Below are positions 45,995 through 58,000 of a stretch of 64,000 nt of DNA, piece by piece. Origin of the DNA: Euryodendron excelsum (lineage: Eukaryota; Streptophyta; Magnoliopsida; Ericales; Pentaphylacaceae). The notes under the pieces were generated by a model, which saw only the letters and a list, made by a program, of their open reading frames with translations, did no database searches and was not told the origin of the DNA. Both the position numbers and the translations under genes were made by a program. Within the stretch, counting starts at the first letter, position 1, and each line of letters opens with the position of its first letter. The stretch lies in assembly GCA_033060915.1 (NCBI GenBank), contig CM065378.1:36894001-36958000 (forward strand). Reading direction: 5' to 3'.

Positions 45995-48900
45995 TCAAGA
46001 GTAGTATTTCCTTAGATGTTCGGCATGCCACGGGTGTGGAAGCTCCTTGCCTTCTGAGTTCTTCAGCCTATATGTCCCCTTCCTTGTACTGCTGATCACC
46101 TGGTAGGGTCCTTCCCAATTGGGTCTGAGTTTGCCTTCTCTGGGGTCCTTGGTAGACTGATTGACTCTCTTCAATACAAGGTCCCCGATCACGAAGTCTT
46201 TCGGTTGAACTTTGGAGTTGTGGTACTGGCGCATCTTTTGCTGGTAGGACGCCACTCTCACGGCCGTCTGTAGCCTTCTCTCCTTCAATAGGTCCAAGTC
46301 CACATTCATGGCTTCGCCGTTGGTCGCGAGGTCGAACTGCACCGTTCTGGTGCTGGGGAGTCCTATCTCTACTGGAATCACGGCCTCCGTGCCGAAGGTG
46401 AGCGAGAACGGCGTCTGACCAGTGGACACTCTCTCTGTCGTTCTGTAGGCCCAAAGAATGTTGTGGAGCTCTTCTGCCCACAAGCCTTTGGCCTTTTCTA
46501 GCTTCGTCTTGAGGATTTTCAAAAGGGATCTGTTGGTGACTTCGACCTGGCCGTTCGCTTGAGGGTGCTAGGGGGACGAAGCATGGTGACTTATCCCTAG
46601 GTTGGTGCACAATTTGTTGAACTGTCTGCCTTCGAACTGCTTCTTGTTGTCTATGATGACGGCCTTGGGGATACCGAACCTGCACACGATATTCTACCAC
46701 AAAAATTTCTTCATTTTCTCCTCGGTAATTGTCGGTAGGGCCTCTGCCTCCGCCCACTTTGTGAAGTAATCGACCGCCACCACTGCAAATTTTGTTTGTC
46801 CTTTGCCGAGCGGCAATGGACCCACAATGTCGATTCCCCACTGGGTAAAGGGCCAAGGAGTCTAGATTGGAGTCAGCTCTTGAGAGGGCAGTCTCAGGAT
46901 GTTGGCGAACCGTTGGCACTTGTCACATTTCTTAACGAATTCTTGGGCGTCTCTCTCTATGGTGGGCCAATAATAGGCCGTTCCCAATATCTTCTTGGCA
47001 AGGGACCGACCCCCAGAGTGGTTCCCGCAGACACCCTCGTGGACCTCTAGCATTATGTAGTCTGCTTCTTCCTCATTGGCGTAACGAAGCAGTGGCAAGG
47101 TGTGCCCTCTCTTGTTTAGTATCCCGCCTTGTATGAGGTACCTGCTCGATCGGTATTGAATCCGCCTCGCCTCATTCCAGTCCTCAGGTAGGGTTCCCTT
47201 CTCCAAGTAATTTCTGATCTGGGTCATCCACGAAGATTCAGGCACAATCTAGTCGACTTCCGGGCTCTGGATGCTCGGTGAATCAAGAATCTCGATCAAA
47301 ACGTTGGGGTCGGACTCATTGGACGAGGCTATTCTGGCCAGTCGGTCAGCCTCTTCGTTCTCCAATCTCGGGATGTGTTCTAAGAGTATTTTTGTGAATC
47401 TCCTGGCTAAGCTCTTCGCCATTTGGCAGTATTGTTTCATGTTGTCTTCTCTTGCTTCGTACTCTCCTTGAACCTGTTCCACTACGAGCTGAGAGTCACT
47501 TCGGACTACTATCTGTTCTGCCCCCATTCGCCTAGCCATTCTGAGACCGGCAAGGAGTGCCTCGTATTCGGTGACGTTGTTAGTGGCGGGGAACTTGAAG
47601 CGGAGCGCATACTTCATCTTGTGGCCGTCCGGGGTGACGAGGACGACACCGGCGCCACCGGAAGCGTGAGTGGATGAACCGTCAACGTTCAGGACCCAAT
47701 TGCTGTCTGGCAGATCGGTGTCGGTGGTGGGAGGGGGTGGGTTAGTGAACTCTGCAATGAAATCCGCAACCGCCTGCCCTTTGATCGCCAATCAGGGTCG
47801 ATAGTGGATGTCGAACTGGCTAAGTTCTACGGACCATTTCACTAATCGCCCTGACGTCTCGGGCTTGTGCAGTATGTTCTTCAGTGGCTGGTCAGTGAAT
47901 ACCACAATCGTGTGGGCTTGGAAGTAGGGCCGAAAGCGTTGAGCGGCGGTTATCAGCGCGAGGGCCAAGAGTTCCATCTTCGGATACCGTTCTTATGCTC
48001 CTCACAAGGCACGACTGGTGTAGTAGACTGGCTTTTGGACCCCTTTGTCTTCTCGGACAAGAGCTGAGCTCACTGCTGTCGTCGATACGGCAAAATAGAG
48101 AAACAACTCCTCCCCCGAGACGGTTCGGCTGAGCAGCGGGACTGAGCTCAGGTATTGTTTGAGTTAACTAAAGGCTACTTCACACTCCTCGTTCCATTCG
48201 AACGCCTTGCGGAAGATCTTGAAGAACGGCAGACACTTGTTAGTGGATCGAGAGATGAACTTGTTCAGGGCAGCGACACACTCGGCCAGCCTCTGAACAT
48301 CTTTCGTCGTTCTGGGCGCCTGCATGTCGATGTGGCTTGAATCTTCTCTGGATTGGCCTCAATCCCCCTCTGTGACACCATGAAGCCCAGGAATTTGCTC
48401 GAGGCGACATCGAAGGCACACTTGGCGGGGTTGAGTTTCATCCGGTACTTGCGGAGCGTCTAGAACGTCTCTTTGAGGTCCAGCAAGTGGTCGGCGGCCT
48501 GCTTGCTCTTCACCAACATGTCATCCACGTAGACCTCCACATTACGGCCAATCTGCGATTTGAACATGAGGTTGACCAACTGCTGGTAAGTAGCCCCTGC
48601 ATTCTTCAACTCGAATGACATGACGTTGTAGCAATAGAGCCCCCAGTCTGTAATGAAGGCCGTGTGCTCTCGGTCATGCTCTGCCATCCGAATCTGGTTA
48701 TATCCTGAAAAAGCATCCATAAAGGTTAGCATTTCATACCCCGCAGTGGAGTCGACGAGGAGGTCAATGGTTGGTAGTGGGAAATTGTCCTTGGGACACG
48801 CTTTGTTTAGGTCGGTGAAATCAACACACATCCGCCACTTCCCATTGGACTTCTTCACCATGACAACGTTAGAGAGCCAAGTGGGGTAGTGTGCTTCCTT

Positions 48901-50007
48901 GATGAACTTTGCCCGCATTAGCTTTTCCACTTCCTCAGCAACTGCATCGTTCCTGTCCGGGGCAAAATTCCTCCGCTTCTGCTTCACCAGCCTGGCTTCA
49001 GGGTCGATGTTTAAGTAGTGGGCCGCTACCCGGGTGTCAATCCCGGGCATGTCTTCATGAGACCAGGCGAATATGTCAACATTGTTTCTCAGGAACTCCC
49101 GCAGTTGTTGCTTCAATTCCTCGGGCGCGGCGGCCCCTATCCTCACCATTCTGTTCTGCTCTAGTTGCTCGACCAAAACGTCTTCCAGATCTTCTGCTGG
49201 CTCTCCCCTTCTGATTTCCTCCTCATTTCTCGGCTCGAGCTCTTCGATGACCAAGGCCTCCCAGCTGGGTTCTCCTTTGAGAGAGGCCATGTAGCACTCC
49301 CGTGCCTCCTTCTGGTCGCCCCTTGCACACCCGACCCCTACGTCGGTCGGGAACTTGATTCGGAGATGATACGTGGAAGCGACCGCCCCAAACTGGTTCA
49401 AGGCCGTTCGGCCAATGATGGCGTTGTACGCGGGTGGGCAATCCACAACCAGAAAGTGCACCATTTTTGTCGTCCAGTGTGGCGCTTCTCCAAGGGTGAC
49501 TGGTAAAGTGATGGATCCAAGAGGGACCACCCGATCTCCGGTGAAGCCTACTAAAGGGCAGTTGACTAGCTTTAACTTCTCTTGGCCGACCTTCATCTAC
49601 TCAAAGGCTTCCTGAAATAGGATGTCCGCTGAGCTTCCACTGTTGACTAGAATTCTCCAAGTTTTGAAGTTGGAGATCACCGCCGAGACGACTAAGGGGT
49701 CATCATGTGGTTGGTGTAGCTCGGCGGCCTCTTCCTCTGTAAACGTGATTATCGGACCTTCGGTCTTCGTCTTCTTACTGGCTGCCTCGACTAGCATCAC
49801 TTCTGCTTCAGTTCGGATATTCTGAACGTGCTTTTTTCTCGCCGAAGAGGATTCCCCTCCCCCAGCGAATCCCCCAGCAATAACCCTGATCTCTCCAATG
49901 GGCTGGGTAGTTGTCTCAGTTCTTGCTGGGCTGCGTCGTTTCGCCCGTGCTCGGTCTCGACCGGCCACATATCGGCTAAGCCTTCCCCGTTTTACCAGAT
50001 CTTCTAT
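45995..50007 (-). pseudogene. pol of the Tat-like element (PR-RT-RH-INT), inactivated
   Basis: Continuous with gag in one frame except for a single 1-nt frameshift near 48330. Protease: ILVNSGSSADILF near 49640, with catalytic Asp changed to Asn (49642-49644). Reverse transcriptase: YVDDMLVK near 48515. RNase H: WVLNVDGSSTHASGGAGVVL, about 47640-47700. Integrase: zinc region ending KKCDKCQRF, core with WGIDIVGP, VIIDNKKQF and NGQVEVTNR (DDE acidic residues kept), and a chromodomain-free C-terminus ending HAEHLRKYYS. Stops: TAG at 49597, 48460, 47249, 46862, 46694 and 46568; TAA at 48164 and 47993; TGA at 48002 and 47792. It cannot make enzyme. Confidence 0.93.
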
Positions 50008-51384
50008 CTACCGCTTCAGGTCGATGCAGTCCTCCGTGTCGTGACCCTGATCGCGGTGGAACCGATAGTACCGCCTCTTCTTCCTCATATCCAAAGGCGT
50101 CTTCAAGGGCTCGGGCCATTTCAGGTCCGGGTTGTCTCGGATCTCCATCAAAACATCCTTCAGCTTCGTCGTGAGGGGGGTGAATGTCTGATCGAGGCCG
50201 CGGTAGTATTCGCGCCTTTCTTCCCCCCTGTTTCTCCATCGATTGCGAGTTCGGCTTGTCTTAGCCTCCCTCTCGTCATTCGAGGTGTCGTTCGGCCTCT
50301 TCTTCTCTGAGCGTGAGGTGCCCCCTTCATCGTTATCTCGCCTCACACTCAGGGCATCCTCCGCATTCATGTGTTTTTGAGCACGGAGCATCAACTCTGC
50401 CATATCCTGGGGCGGTCTCTTCGACAGGGAAAAGAGGAGTTTCCCACTTTTTAGGCCGCTCATGAACGTCGTGACAGCCACCTTTTCGTCGACATCATCC
50501 ATGGCCAGAGTCTCTTGGTTGAATCTTTGTACATATTCTTGCAGCGTTTCCTCCTTCTTCTGCCTCACAGTCAACAAGTAAGCTGCAGGTCTCCTCTGCC
50601 TTTGAGCCCCAATGTAGTGGCTCACAAAGAGTTTGCTGAGTTCTTTGAAGGTGGCGACCGACGCCGGCTTTATCTTATTAAACCAAGTTCGCGTCGAGCC
50701 CTTCAACGTAATGGGGAATGCTCTGCACATGATCTCGTCCGGCACCGCTTGCAGGTGCATGAGTGCCCTGAATGTCTCCAGGCGATCCACTGGGTCCTTG
50801 GAACCGTCAAACGCGTCCAATGTCAGCATTTTAAACTTTGGGGGGAGTGGAAACTCCATTACCTTCTGCGTGAACGGGGAGGCCGTCCGACCAATAAGGG
50901 CGTCGACGGTGTTTGGGGCCTTTGCCTCCACCGCTGCTAACACTCCTGCCATCTGAGCCTGCATGGCTTTCAGTTGCTCGTCCCAAGCATGGGAGCTCTC
51001 TGATTTATCGCCTACCGTCTCCGTCCTCGATGGGATCACGTGGCTCGTTTGTGCTTCGTCGATGTTGGGCTCGCGGCGAAGTAGAGGGTCCTCAACTTGC
51101 CCTCCATTGCCATTTTCACCACCGTTAGGGAGGACAGACGGATCCTTGTCGACCTCTTGCTCTTGTTGTTCTTCGGCCAAGGGGTTTGGCTGTGGTGGAA
51201 TCTCTGGTGGAGTAGGAGGAGGGTGGTTTCGTTGAAGTAACTCTGCATTCTGACTGACCAGCTGCTGCATGCGGGCCATCATATCAGCCACTGTCTTCTC
51301 CAAAGCGGCTATCTTTTCTGCACTAGAATCGGCCATCGAAGTTCCTTTAAGGAGGGTGCTAATCCCAGACCTGGTTAAGACCAT
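50008..51384 (-). CDS. gag: gag of the Tat-like element, 458 aa, open
   Basis: Starts MVLTRSGISTLLKG at 51384 just downstream of the PBS; the later ATG (MADSS) is an alternative. A coiled coil at residues 22-50 (EKIAALEKTVADMMARMQQL) precedes Pro-rich and acidic linker sequence. Then comes the retrotransposon capsid domain (DPVDRLETFRALMHLQAVPD; TWFNKIKPASVATFKELSKL; QRFNQETLAMDDVDEKVAV). A basic Arg-rich tail follows and a zinc-knuckle-like YYRFHRDQGHDTEDC near the end. The frame is open to a TAG at 50008-50010, which itself looks like a mutated Gln codon because the same frame continues into protease. It assembles the virus-like particle in active elements; here the copy as a whole is defective. 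Confidence 0.88.
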   Translation of the reverse strand: MVLTRSGISTLLKGTSMADSSAEKIAALEKTVADMMARMQQLVSQNAELLQRNHPPPTPPEIPPQPNPLAEEQQEQEVDKDPSVLPNGGENGNGGQVEDPLLRREPNIDEAQTSHVIPSRTETVGDKSESSHAWDEQLKAMQAQMAGVLAAVEAKAPNTVDALIGRTASPFTQKVMEFPLPPKFKMLTLDAFDGSKDPVDRLETFRALMHLQAVPDEIMCRAFPITLKGSTRTWFNKIKPASVATFKELSKLFVSHYIGAQRQRRPAAYLLTVRQKKEETLQEYVQRFNQETLAMDDVDEKVAVTTFMSGLKSGKLLFSLSKRPPQDMAELMLRAQKHMNAEDALSVRRDNDEGGTSRSEKKRPNDTSNDEREAKTSRTRNRWRNRGEERREYYRGLDQTFTPLTTKLKDVLMEIRDNPDLKWPEPLKTPLDMRKKRRYYRFHRDQGHDTEDCIDLKR

Positions 51385-51405
51385 GAAATGTCATGAGAAA
51401 TGTCG

Positions 51406-51424
51406 GTTCCCACAGACGGCGCCA
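51406..51424 (-). other. Primer-binding site of the Tat-like element
   Basis: The minus strand reads TGGCGCCGTCTGTGGGAAC, two bases inside the 5' LTR end. This form is widespread in plant gypsy elements. Confidence 0.85.
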
Positions 51425-51426
51425 GC

Positions 51427-52009
51427 TGATGATACAGCAATCTCGTGTTGGCTTGCCCCCAGGTCCGGAACGAACTGTTCTTTGGTCAGCCGGTGATCTC
51501 CTACACTCAAACCCACCGGTGCGATTGGAGCCAATGGCCCTCCGGTGTTCAAGTTAGATTTTTGGAGGTTCGAATGTTGGAGAGGAAAAAATATCCAGGG
51601 TTGTTGTGTATTACGTACCTGCCAAGAGGCCAAAATTTCCCCCTTGTATGCTTACATGGTGAGGGTAGGTGATCCTTCCACGTGGCGGCTCCTAGTTAGA
51701 AGACCAGACCAGTGTCAGAGCACTTGAGTGGACTACCCCCCCACTTCAAGATGGCGCGTGTCAGGGTGGTGTCAGGGGGATGGGGATTGGTTACAGGTAC
51801 GCGCCCATACCCCTGACGCCTGTCAAGGCGGCCGGTGTCAGAGGGGGGGGGGGGCATCGGATTGGTCGGGCGCTGAACTGACCAGAAAGAAGCAATGAGC
51901 ATCCGCTTGGTTCTGAAAGGCGAGGGCGATCAGGAGGGAGGACTCGGTCGTGGAATGGCCGGGCGCATCGGGCGTCGCTCCCAGTCGGGTCGGGGAATCC
52001 TCCTCACCA
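51427..52009 (-). repeat. 5' LTR of the Tat-like element
   Basis: 583 bp, TGATGATACAGC to CCTCACCA on the plus strand, paired with 36583-37163. Confidence 0.93.
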
Positions 52010-53136
52010 CTTCTCGTTAGTTTTCGTTAAATAAGGTGGATATTTTTGACTTTTTACTAGCAACATATATTCTTTTATGACATGTGGATGCAAAAAAAAT
52101 TAAAAATAGATAATCCCACTTGAGGAAAATCATAAAAAGGTCAAAAACATATCAGAGAATAGATAAGTTGAATTTGAAAAATAAAAAAATAAAAGAATGA
52201 AAAGCCACGTAGATTAACTCTGAAAAAATAAAAAATAAACAAGTGAACAAATAAATAATATAAATTGTGATAGGTTAATATTTCCCAAGCACTTTTTCAT
52301 AATGTATTAATAGATAGTATAAATCATATTCTCATAAAACATTTTAGACCGTAAAAATATTTTTTATTTGGTCCAAACTTGTGTAAAGCATCAATTTTTT
52401 TTAGTTTTTATTTTTGGTCCAAACTAATGTAAAAATATTTTTTTTGGTTTGGTCTTACTCGTGAAAAACCTTTAATTTTTGTTTTGTCCAGAAATAATGT
52501 GAAAATATATATTTATTTACACTGTGAAAAATTTCAAAACATAGGAAGTAACTTATGCTCGACACTCTCCAACTCTTCAGACTCAGAGTGTAAAAGTTTC
52601 GTACACTAGGCTAACATTTTTTTTTTGGTTCAAATTGTTATGAATTTTTGTTTTTGTTTTTGTTGTTTGGTCCAAATAGGTGTAAAAACTTAATCTTTCT
52701 ATTTTATTTTGTAATTTGGGTCTAGACTAGTGTAAGGGATAATTTTTTCCCTTTTGGTCCAAACTAATATAACACTAATAGTCGATGTGATAATAACCCA
52801 AACCATTTTATTGTTCAATATATTGAACTGCTACGAGATAATTAAAAGACTCATTTGTACTAATACCAAAATCAATAACTTGCTATGTTGATAGCAAATC
52901 AAATAAGTTTTATAGATTAATTAATTACCATCACATCATGAGTTTCTCTTATATTTTTTTCGATCCAAATAAGGGCATAATCGTCATTTTATGAGGTCAA
53001 AGTTGTCAATAAACGAAATCTTGGTAACAGATTTGGCGGTAAGGGGTCTCTATGCTGATTTTGCAAACTATAAGGGTGTGTAGGTGTTTATTTTTGAAAC
53101 TAAAAGGGGTCTAGCTCAAATACACCCTTTAATTTT

Positions 53137-54900
53137 CAATGAAAAAAAAAATAATAATAATTTAAAAGACGAAACCAAATGCTCAAAAACCGATTCAACG
53201 TACATATATTCAAGCAGACCTAGGAATTGGTGATTATTTTTTGAGAAAGCAAAATCCACACAACCTGTTAAAACCTGTTAAAACAAGATGCGTAGAATGA
53301 ACCGAACCATGATTTAATTTACAAAAAAATTGAGAGGAGAAAATGTCTTCCACTATTTTGCTAAAAACTTTTTGAAAACACTCCCATTTAAAAGTTAGAA
53401 ATGCATTTGAGGCCAAGTATTATTTCAAATAGTAGGATATTTATTTTTTATTTTTATTTTCAATTTCAAATATGTGAACTACTTTACAAATTTGATGTTG
53501 GACAAGACAGTCATTATGTGAAGGCATCACCCATGTTTCGAAACAAAATAATAATTTTTTCTATGTTTTTTGTTTTTTTGGTGTCCTAATATGATTTATC
53601 ATCTCATGCTGTATGATCTTTTCTCCCTTCTCGACGTATCACATAAACGTAATGCTATATAAAGAGATTTTCGTAATAAAAAATTATTCAAAATAATGTG
53701 TTTATTTATAGTTTTTTATTTCAAATTAAAACAGGCATTATTTGGACTTATAGATTATTTGGACTTATAGATAGATATTGGATTTATGGGATAATTACTT
53801 AGAAGTAAATTTTGTTCAACAATCCTATTTTGATAGAAAATGATCCCATAATTCTGAACTGATCTTACCTAGAATTGTAAATTCCAAGTTTGTTTATAAA
53901 TAGCCAAGCTACTTGCATTAGTGTCTATAATTTATTTATTTGATGTAACACTACTTGATAATTCTGAACTAATATGACCTAGAATTATAAATACTGAGTT
54001 TGTTTATAAATAGCGAAGTTACTTGTATTAGTGTCTGTAATTGATTTATTTGGTGTAACACTAATTGATATTGCCTCATTAGTAAATGCTACAAGATCTC
54101 GGTATTGGAACCTATGGTTATAGACTTGAATTCATTAGAATGGAACATTTTTATTTTCAAGTAAAATCCCTTAAGGCATGTTTGCTTAAAAAAAAATAAA
54201 GTGTTTGGTTGAGTGCTTTTTTAACTTAAAAAAATATTACTTTTTTTTTTAACCTAATAAGCTTATAAGCAAAACGCTTAAAATTTAATGCTTTTTGTGC
54301 TTAAATCAAATAAAATTTATCAAGTTTTTAAAATATCCTCTACCAACACTAACTGCCACCCGCTATTGCCACCCATCACCCCACCTCGTCACCACCATCG
54401 CCTCCACCCACCACCATAGTTGTCTCCATCCAACACCACCGTCGCCGCCACTTAGCACCACTATTGTCTTGAAGGTATTATTATTATTTTTATATAAAAA
54501 ATAAAAAAATATCAAACAATATAATTAAAAATAAAAAAAATAAACTTTCATATTGTCAAACACCCCAACTAACCTATTTTTAAGTTAATTTATTTTTTAT
54601 ATATTTTTTTAAAGAACTTATTCAGGCAAAAAAGCTCTTCCCAAATGGTAAAAATACACTATTATGTCTGACAGAGCTTTCTACATAACAAATAAGTAGT
54701 ATTAAAATTTTCAAAGCCTAATATTTTTTTGGGCATTGTAAAGCTCCCTTTCCCTAACCTTTTTGTCTTTTGTGCCTTTGTTTTATACTTTTATTAATTA
54801 ATTTTTTTATTTATTTTCCGTTTTTTCTGTTTCGTATCTTCATTTATTTTATCTTAGTTTTATTGGGGGTAGGTAGGTGCCAGACGGTAGACATTGTCCC
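53137..54900. other. Intergenic DNA upstream of the CCR4-like gene
   Basis: AT-rich with no gene. A 110-bp tandem duplication lies at 53850-54070. A possible small transposon remnant (AAAGTGTTTGGTTGAGTGC) lies near 54198. Confidence 0.5.
53850..54070 (+). repeat. 110-bp tandem duplication
   Basis: Units start AATTCTGAACT at 53850 and 53960 and share GTTTGTTTATAAATAGC and TTAGTGTCTRTAAT. Divergence is about 10%. Confidence 0.85.
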
Positions 54901-55007
54901 GAAACGTTGTCGTTCATCAGGTTTTACTCCAAAGTACATCAATAAGGGGTGACGCGTATATAGAGAGCGTGAACAACGCGCTCAGCCTCTGAGAGAACTC
55001 TCGTTCA
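54901..55007 (+). promoter_or_regulatory. Proximal promoter of the CCR4-like gene
   Basis: A GTATATAGAG box at about 54956-54965 lies some 50 bp before the ATG at 55008 and could be the TATA element. No other control site is clear. Confidence 0.4.
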
Positions 55008-58000
55008 ATGAAGCGATCTTCTTCTCCTTCCCTCCAATTCCTTGCTGCTGCAGCATCATCCACTGAAGCCGCCACTATGTCTTCCCGACCTCCTGTACGC
55101 TTCCACTAAAACTCTGTTCATATGTATATTTATATTTATTTTTTTTACACTGACAATATGATTGCGTTACTGTTACAGTACAGAGGTGGTCGGAATCAAT
55201 GGCGTAGAGGATTCTCCGACCGTTCTTCCGGCGGAGGAGACGGTAACGGAAGAGGCCATTTCGTGACCGGAGACTCCCACTTCCGGTCCGTCAGAGACGC
55301 TAATCGAGGGTTCCGGCCCGTGGACAGAGCAAATTTTGCTAACCAAAGCGCGATTCAGCCTCAACCTCGGCCTCCTTTCAATCCAAGATATCCACCTCAT
55401 TTCTATGCTCCACCGCCTTTCAATCCTGGACAGCCTTTCAGTCATCCACCGCCTTTCAATCAAAATCAATATTTTCGTCCGCCGCAACAGTTCCGACCTC
55501 GACCTCAGAAGCCGTCCGATTATCGGAATTGGGAATTCGCGAAACCCGGGCCACATCCTCACTGCGGTAATTTCGCTTCTGGCATAGTCTGACATCGTTC
55601 TTTGGGTGTTGCCCCCCTCTGGTTTTTTTGTTTTTTGTCACCAATTGGCTCACTGGGTGCATAGTTTGTATATTTGAGCATGAAACGAAATAAAAAAAGG
55701 CGCAAGTCTCTTGGATTTACCAGGGTATGTTTTGAATGGCATTTTAGAGTACAATGAGAGGAAAGTTTGCATCTTGAAAGCAAGATGAGTGAACTGATAA
55801 ACCCAAATTGCTAACCAAAACGTACATTAACTTGTTGTCAGAAGCACCAAAGCATATATTGATTGGAAAAAAAAAAAAAAAAAGTAATGTGGTGCACTAT
55901 CTATTCCTGAGAAATGAGAGTTAGCACCAACTGATAATGTAGGCATCTGTACACATTTTAACTGGCATGAGTGACAAAAGGGTGAAAGATTACTTTAGAA
56001 TGAAGGAGTTGACTTGTTTATGTTGTGCACAATAGGAGGACAATCTACGAAATGGTGGGTTGAGTTTGAGCAGATACATGACAGAATACTAGTTGGCAGT
56101 AGAGAAGTGGGTCACAGATAGCTGTAAGTAGTGAACAAATATATTAGTAGCAAGTTAGCAACCCTATGTAGTTCGGATGGTTGGCAAGTGAGTTTTCGAT
56201 TTTAGGACTGTGACATTGGCATTGCTCGACGAAAGGGATTGTTTGTGCGAAGAATGAGTTCAAGTTTTACCTTTTTTTTTTCTTTTCAAAATGTATGGGG
56301 ATCCTTTGCTGAATAGGTATCTAATGCAAGGAAGCGTGTATAAAATCACAAGAACAGGGATAAAAAGTTTGAGTCCGTTGATTTGCACACAAATACCGAC
56401 AACTACCTCTTCCTCAATCTGTTGATACTAGAAAAAAGGTATCAACTATAATTGATTCACAAAGAATGCTCAAAGCTGGAAGGAATAAGAGAAATTTCTC
56501 GATATTATTACCCTTACATAATATTATATGGGAAAATACTACAAACCCATAATCGACTCCAAGTAAGGCTAAACTTAAGAAAATAATTACCAAAATAAAA
56601 ATTCTAGTTAAGCCCAAATTTGGATATTAAAGACCTAAACAAATATTCTAAAATAAACTTAGACAAAATCAAAATCTTTTAGACAAAGTTATAATCAAAA
56701 TAAAAGTTTAATAAAATAGAAAGAAAAAAAACCGCTATTTTCAAGGCCTAAATGGTGGAATTTGGCTAAAAACGGATGTGGTCCATTGTAAAATAATGGA
56801 TCTTGATTTCTAGCACATTTTTAATCAGGCAACCAAGTTTTGCGCGATTTCAATATGCCGAGTTTGTGATTTTCACTTATCATTTTATTCTGTTAATCCA
56901 AGAACCAAAAACAAAAGCCGATGGTTTAAGCCACAGATAATGTGCAACAAACAATAGGATTGGTTTTGAAAAAGGTTGATCCATTGTGCCAGCTACAAAC
57001 GAAGTTAAAAAATTCCAGTTTTATAGGACACGTACATTGGTTATTGTTAAAAATTTCTGATTTTAGGCATTCTATTTCTTGATATCAATGATGATCCTGT
57101 GGGTTAAGCTTTTCTAACTTTGCTGGTACGGTTTGCAGAGCGATTTACAGTCCTCTCGTACAACATACTTGCTGACTATCTGGCTATTAATCATCGAAGC
57201 AAACTTTACTTTCACATACCTCGGCACATGTTGGAGTGGGAATGGCGGAAGAAGAATATCATTTTTGAGCTTGGATTATGGTCAGCTGACATATTGTGCT
57301 TTCAGGTTATCCCTCTGATATGTTTATAACATTGTTCTTTATTTTTTCCTTTTCTTTGGGTCTTCTCTTTTAGTTCTTTCTTATTTGTACTATTGTTTTT
57401 CACCAATAAATGGTGCAATGGGCCAAAAGTAGCCCAAAACTGGGGCACACACCACAAACATGCGGAGTATACAAGAAATAGCCTACAATTTGTCATATAT
57501 TACAGTATCTGACCCATCTTTATAATGTGGGGCTCATCTAATACATGAAAGGTAAAGATTACAACAGAAATAGCACCTAAAAACAAGGGTAGTTCCTTCC
57601 CCTGGATTTTTCCCTGTAAACTCTACTGAAGAATGGGATAATGCTCAAGGTCTGCACAACCTCAAAGGTATGCCTTTTATGCTCTTTCTAAATACACCAC
57701 ATCGGACACAATAGAGGAGCTTCCATCCCTTCTCAGCTTCCATCCCTTCCTCCCGCTCCTCCAAGCTTAACCGTTATTTTAATGCCCCAGCATGTTGCTG
57801 AGACTTTGGCATGGCCCAAGCTATTCTGAACAAATAATATATCAGGCACTACAACTCCGTAGCTACTTCACAATGCAAACCATCACCTCTACTTTTCTAC
57901 GTGCAACACCAATTTGTAAGAAATTTAGTTCTCCTTTCAAGTGGCTCCTCAATCAGTCATCTAAATAGAAAATGCCACTTTGATAGATCCTTTTTGCACA

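Larger units (their letters stand above)
36583..52009 (-). mobile_element. Ty3/gypsy retrotransposon, Tat-like, with antisense ORF
   Basis: LTRs at 36583-37163 and 51427-52009 begin TG and end CA on the plus strand, and are flanked by CTTCT (36578-36582, 52010-52014). The gag-pol genes read on the minus strand from the right LTR. The PBS is at 51406-51424 and the polypurine tract is next to the left LTR. The domain order gag, protease, RT, RNase H, integrase defines Ty3/gypsy. A long ORF in antisense orientation lies between integrase and the 3' LTR, as known for Tat-lineage elements. By eye the LTRs differ at about 45-50 of 581 positions, mostly transitions, so the insertion is not recent. 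Without its own nested insertion it is about 10.2 kb. Confidence 0.93.
36487..53127. mobile_element. Non-autonomous Mutator-like element split by a nested retrotransposon
   Basis: The left end (36487: GGATGAATTTTAGCTAGAC) and the complement of the right end (53127: GGGTGTATTTGAGCTAGACC) form imperfect TIRs built like those of the MULE at 12064. Perfect 9-bp duplications TTTAATTTT flank it (36478-36486, 53128-53136). Subtracting the retrotransposon and its 5-bp duplication leaves about 1.2 kb with no coding capacity. The right part (52015-53127) carries repeated TTTGGTCCAAACTARTGTAA motifs. Confidence 0.85.

Noticed and set aside
46068..46919. 283-aa minus-strand frame overlapping integrase
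   Set aside because: It is an alternative-frame shadow. The true integrase frame, with WGIDIVGP, VIIDNKKQF and NGQVEVTNR, runs in another frame through the TAG stops.
48909..51672. Several plus-strand frames of 60-160 aa opposite gag-pol
   Set aside because: Antisense shadows of the GC-rich gag-pol coding strand; no recognisable domains.
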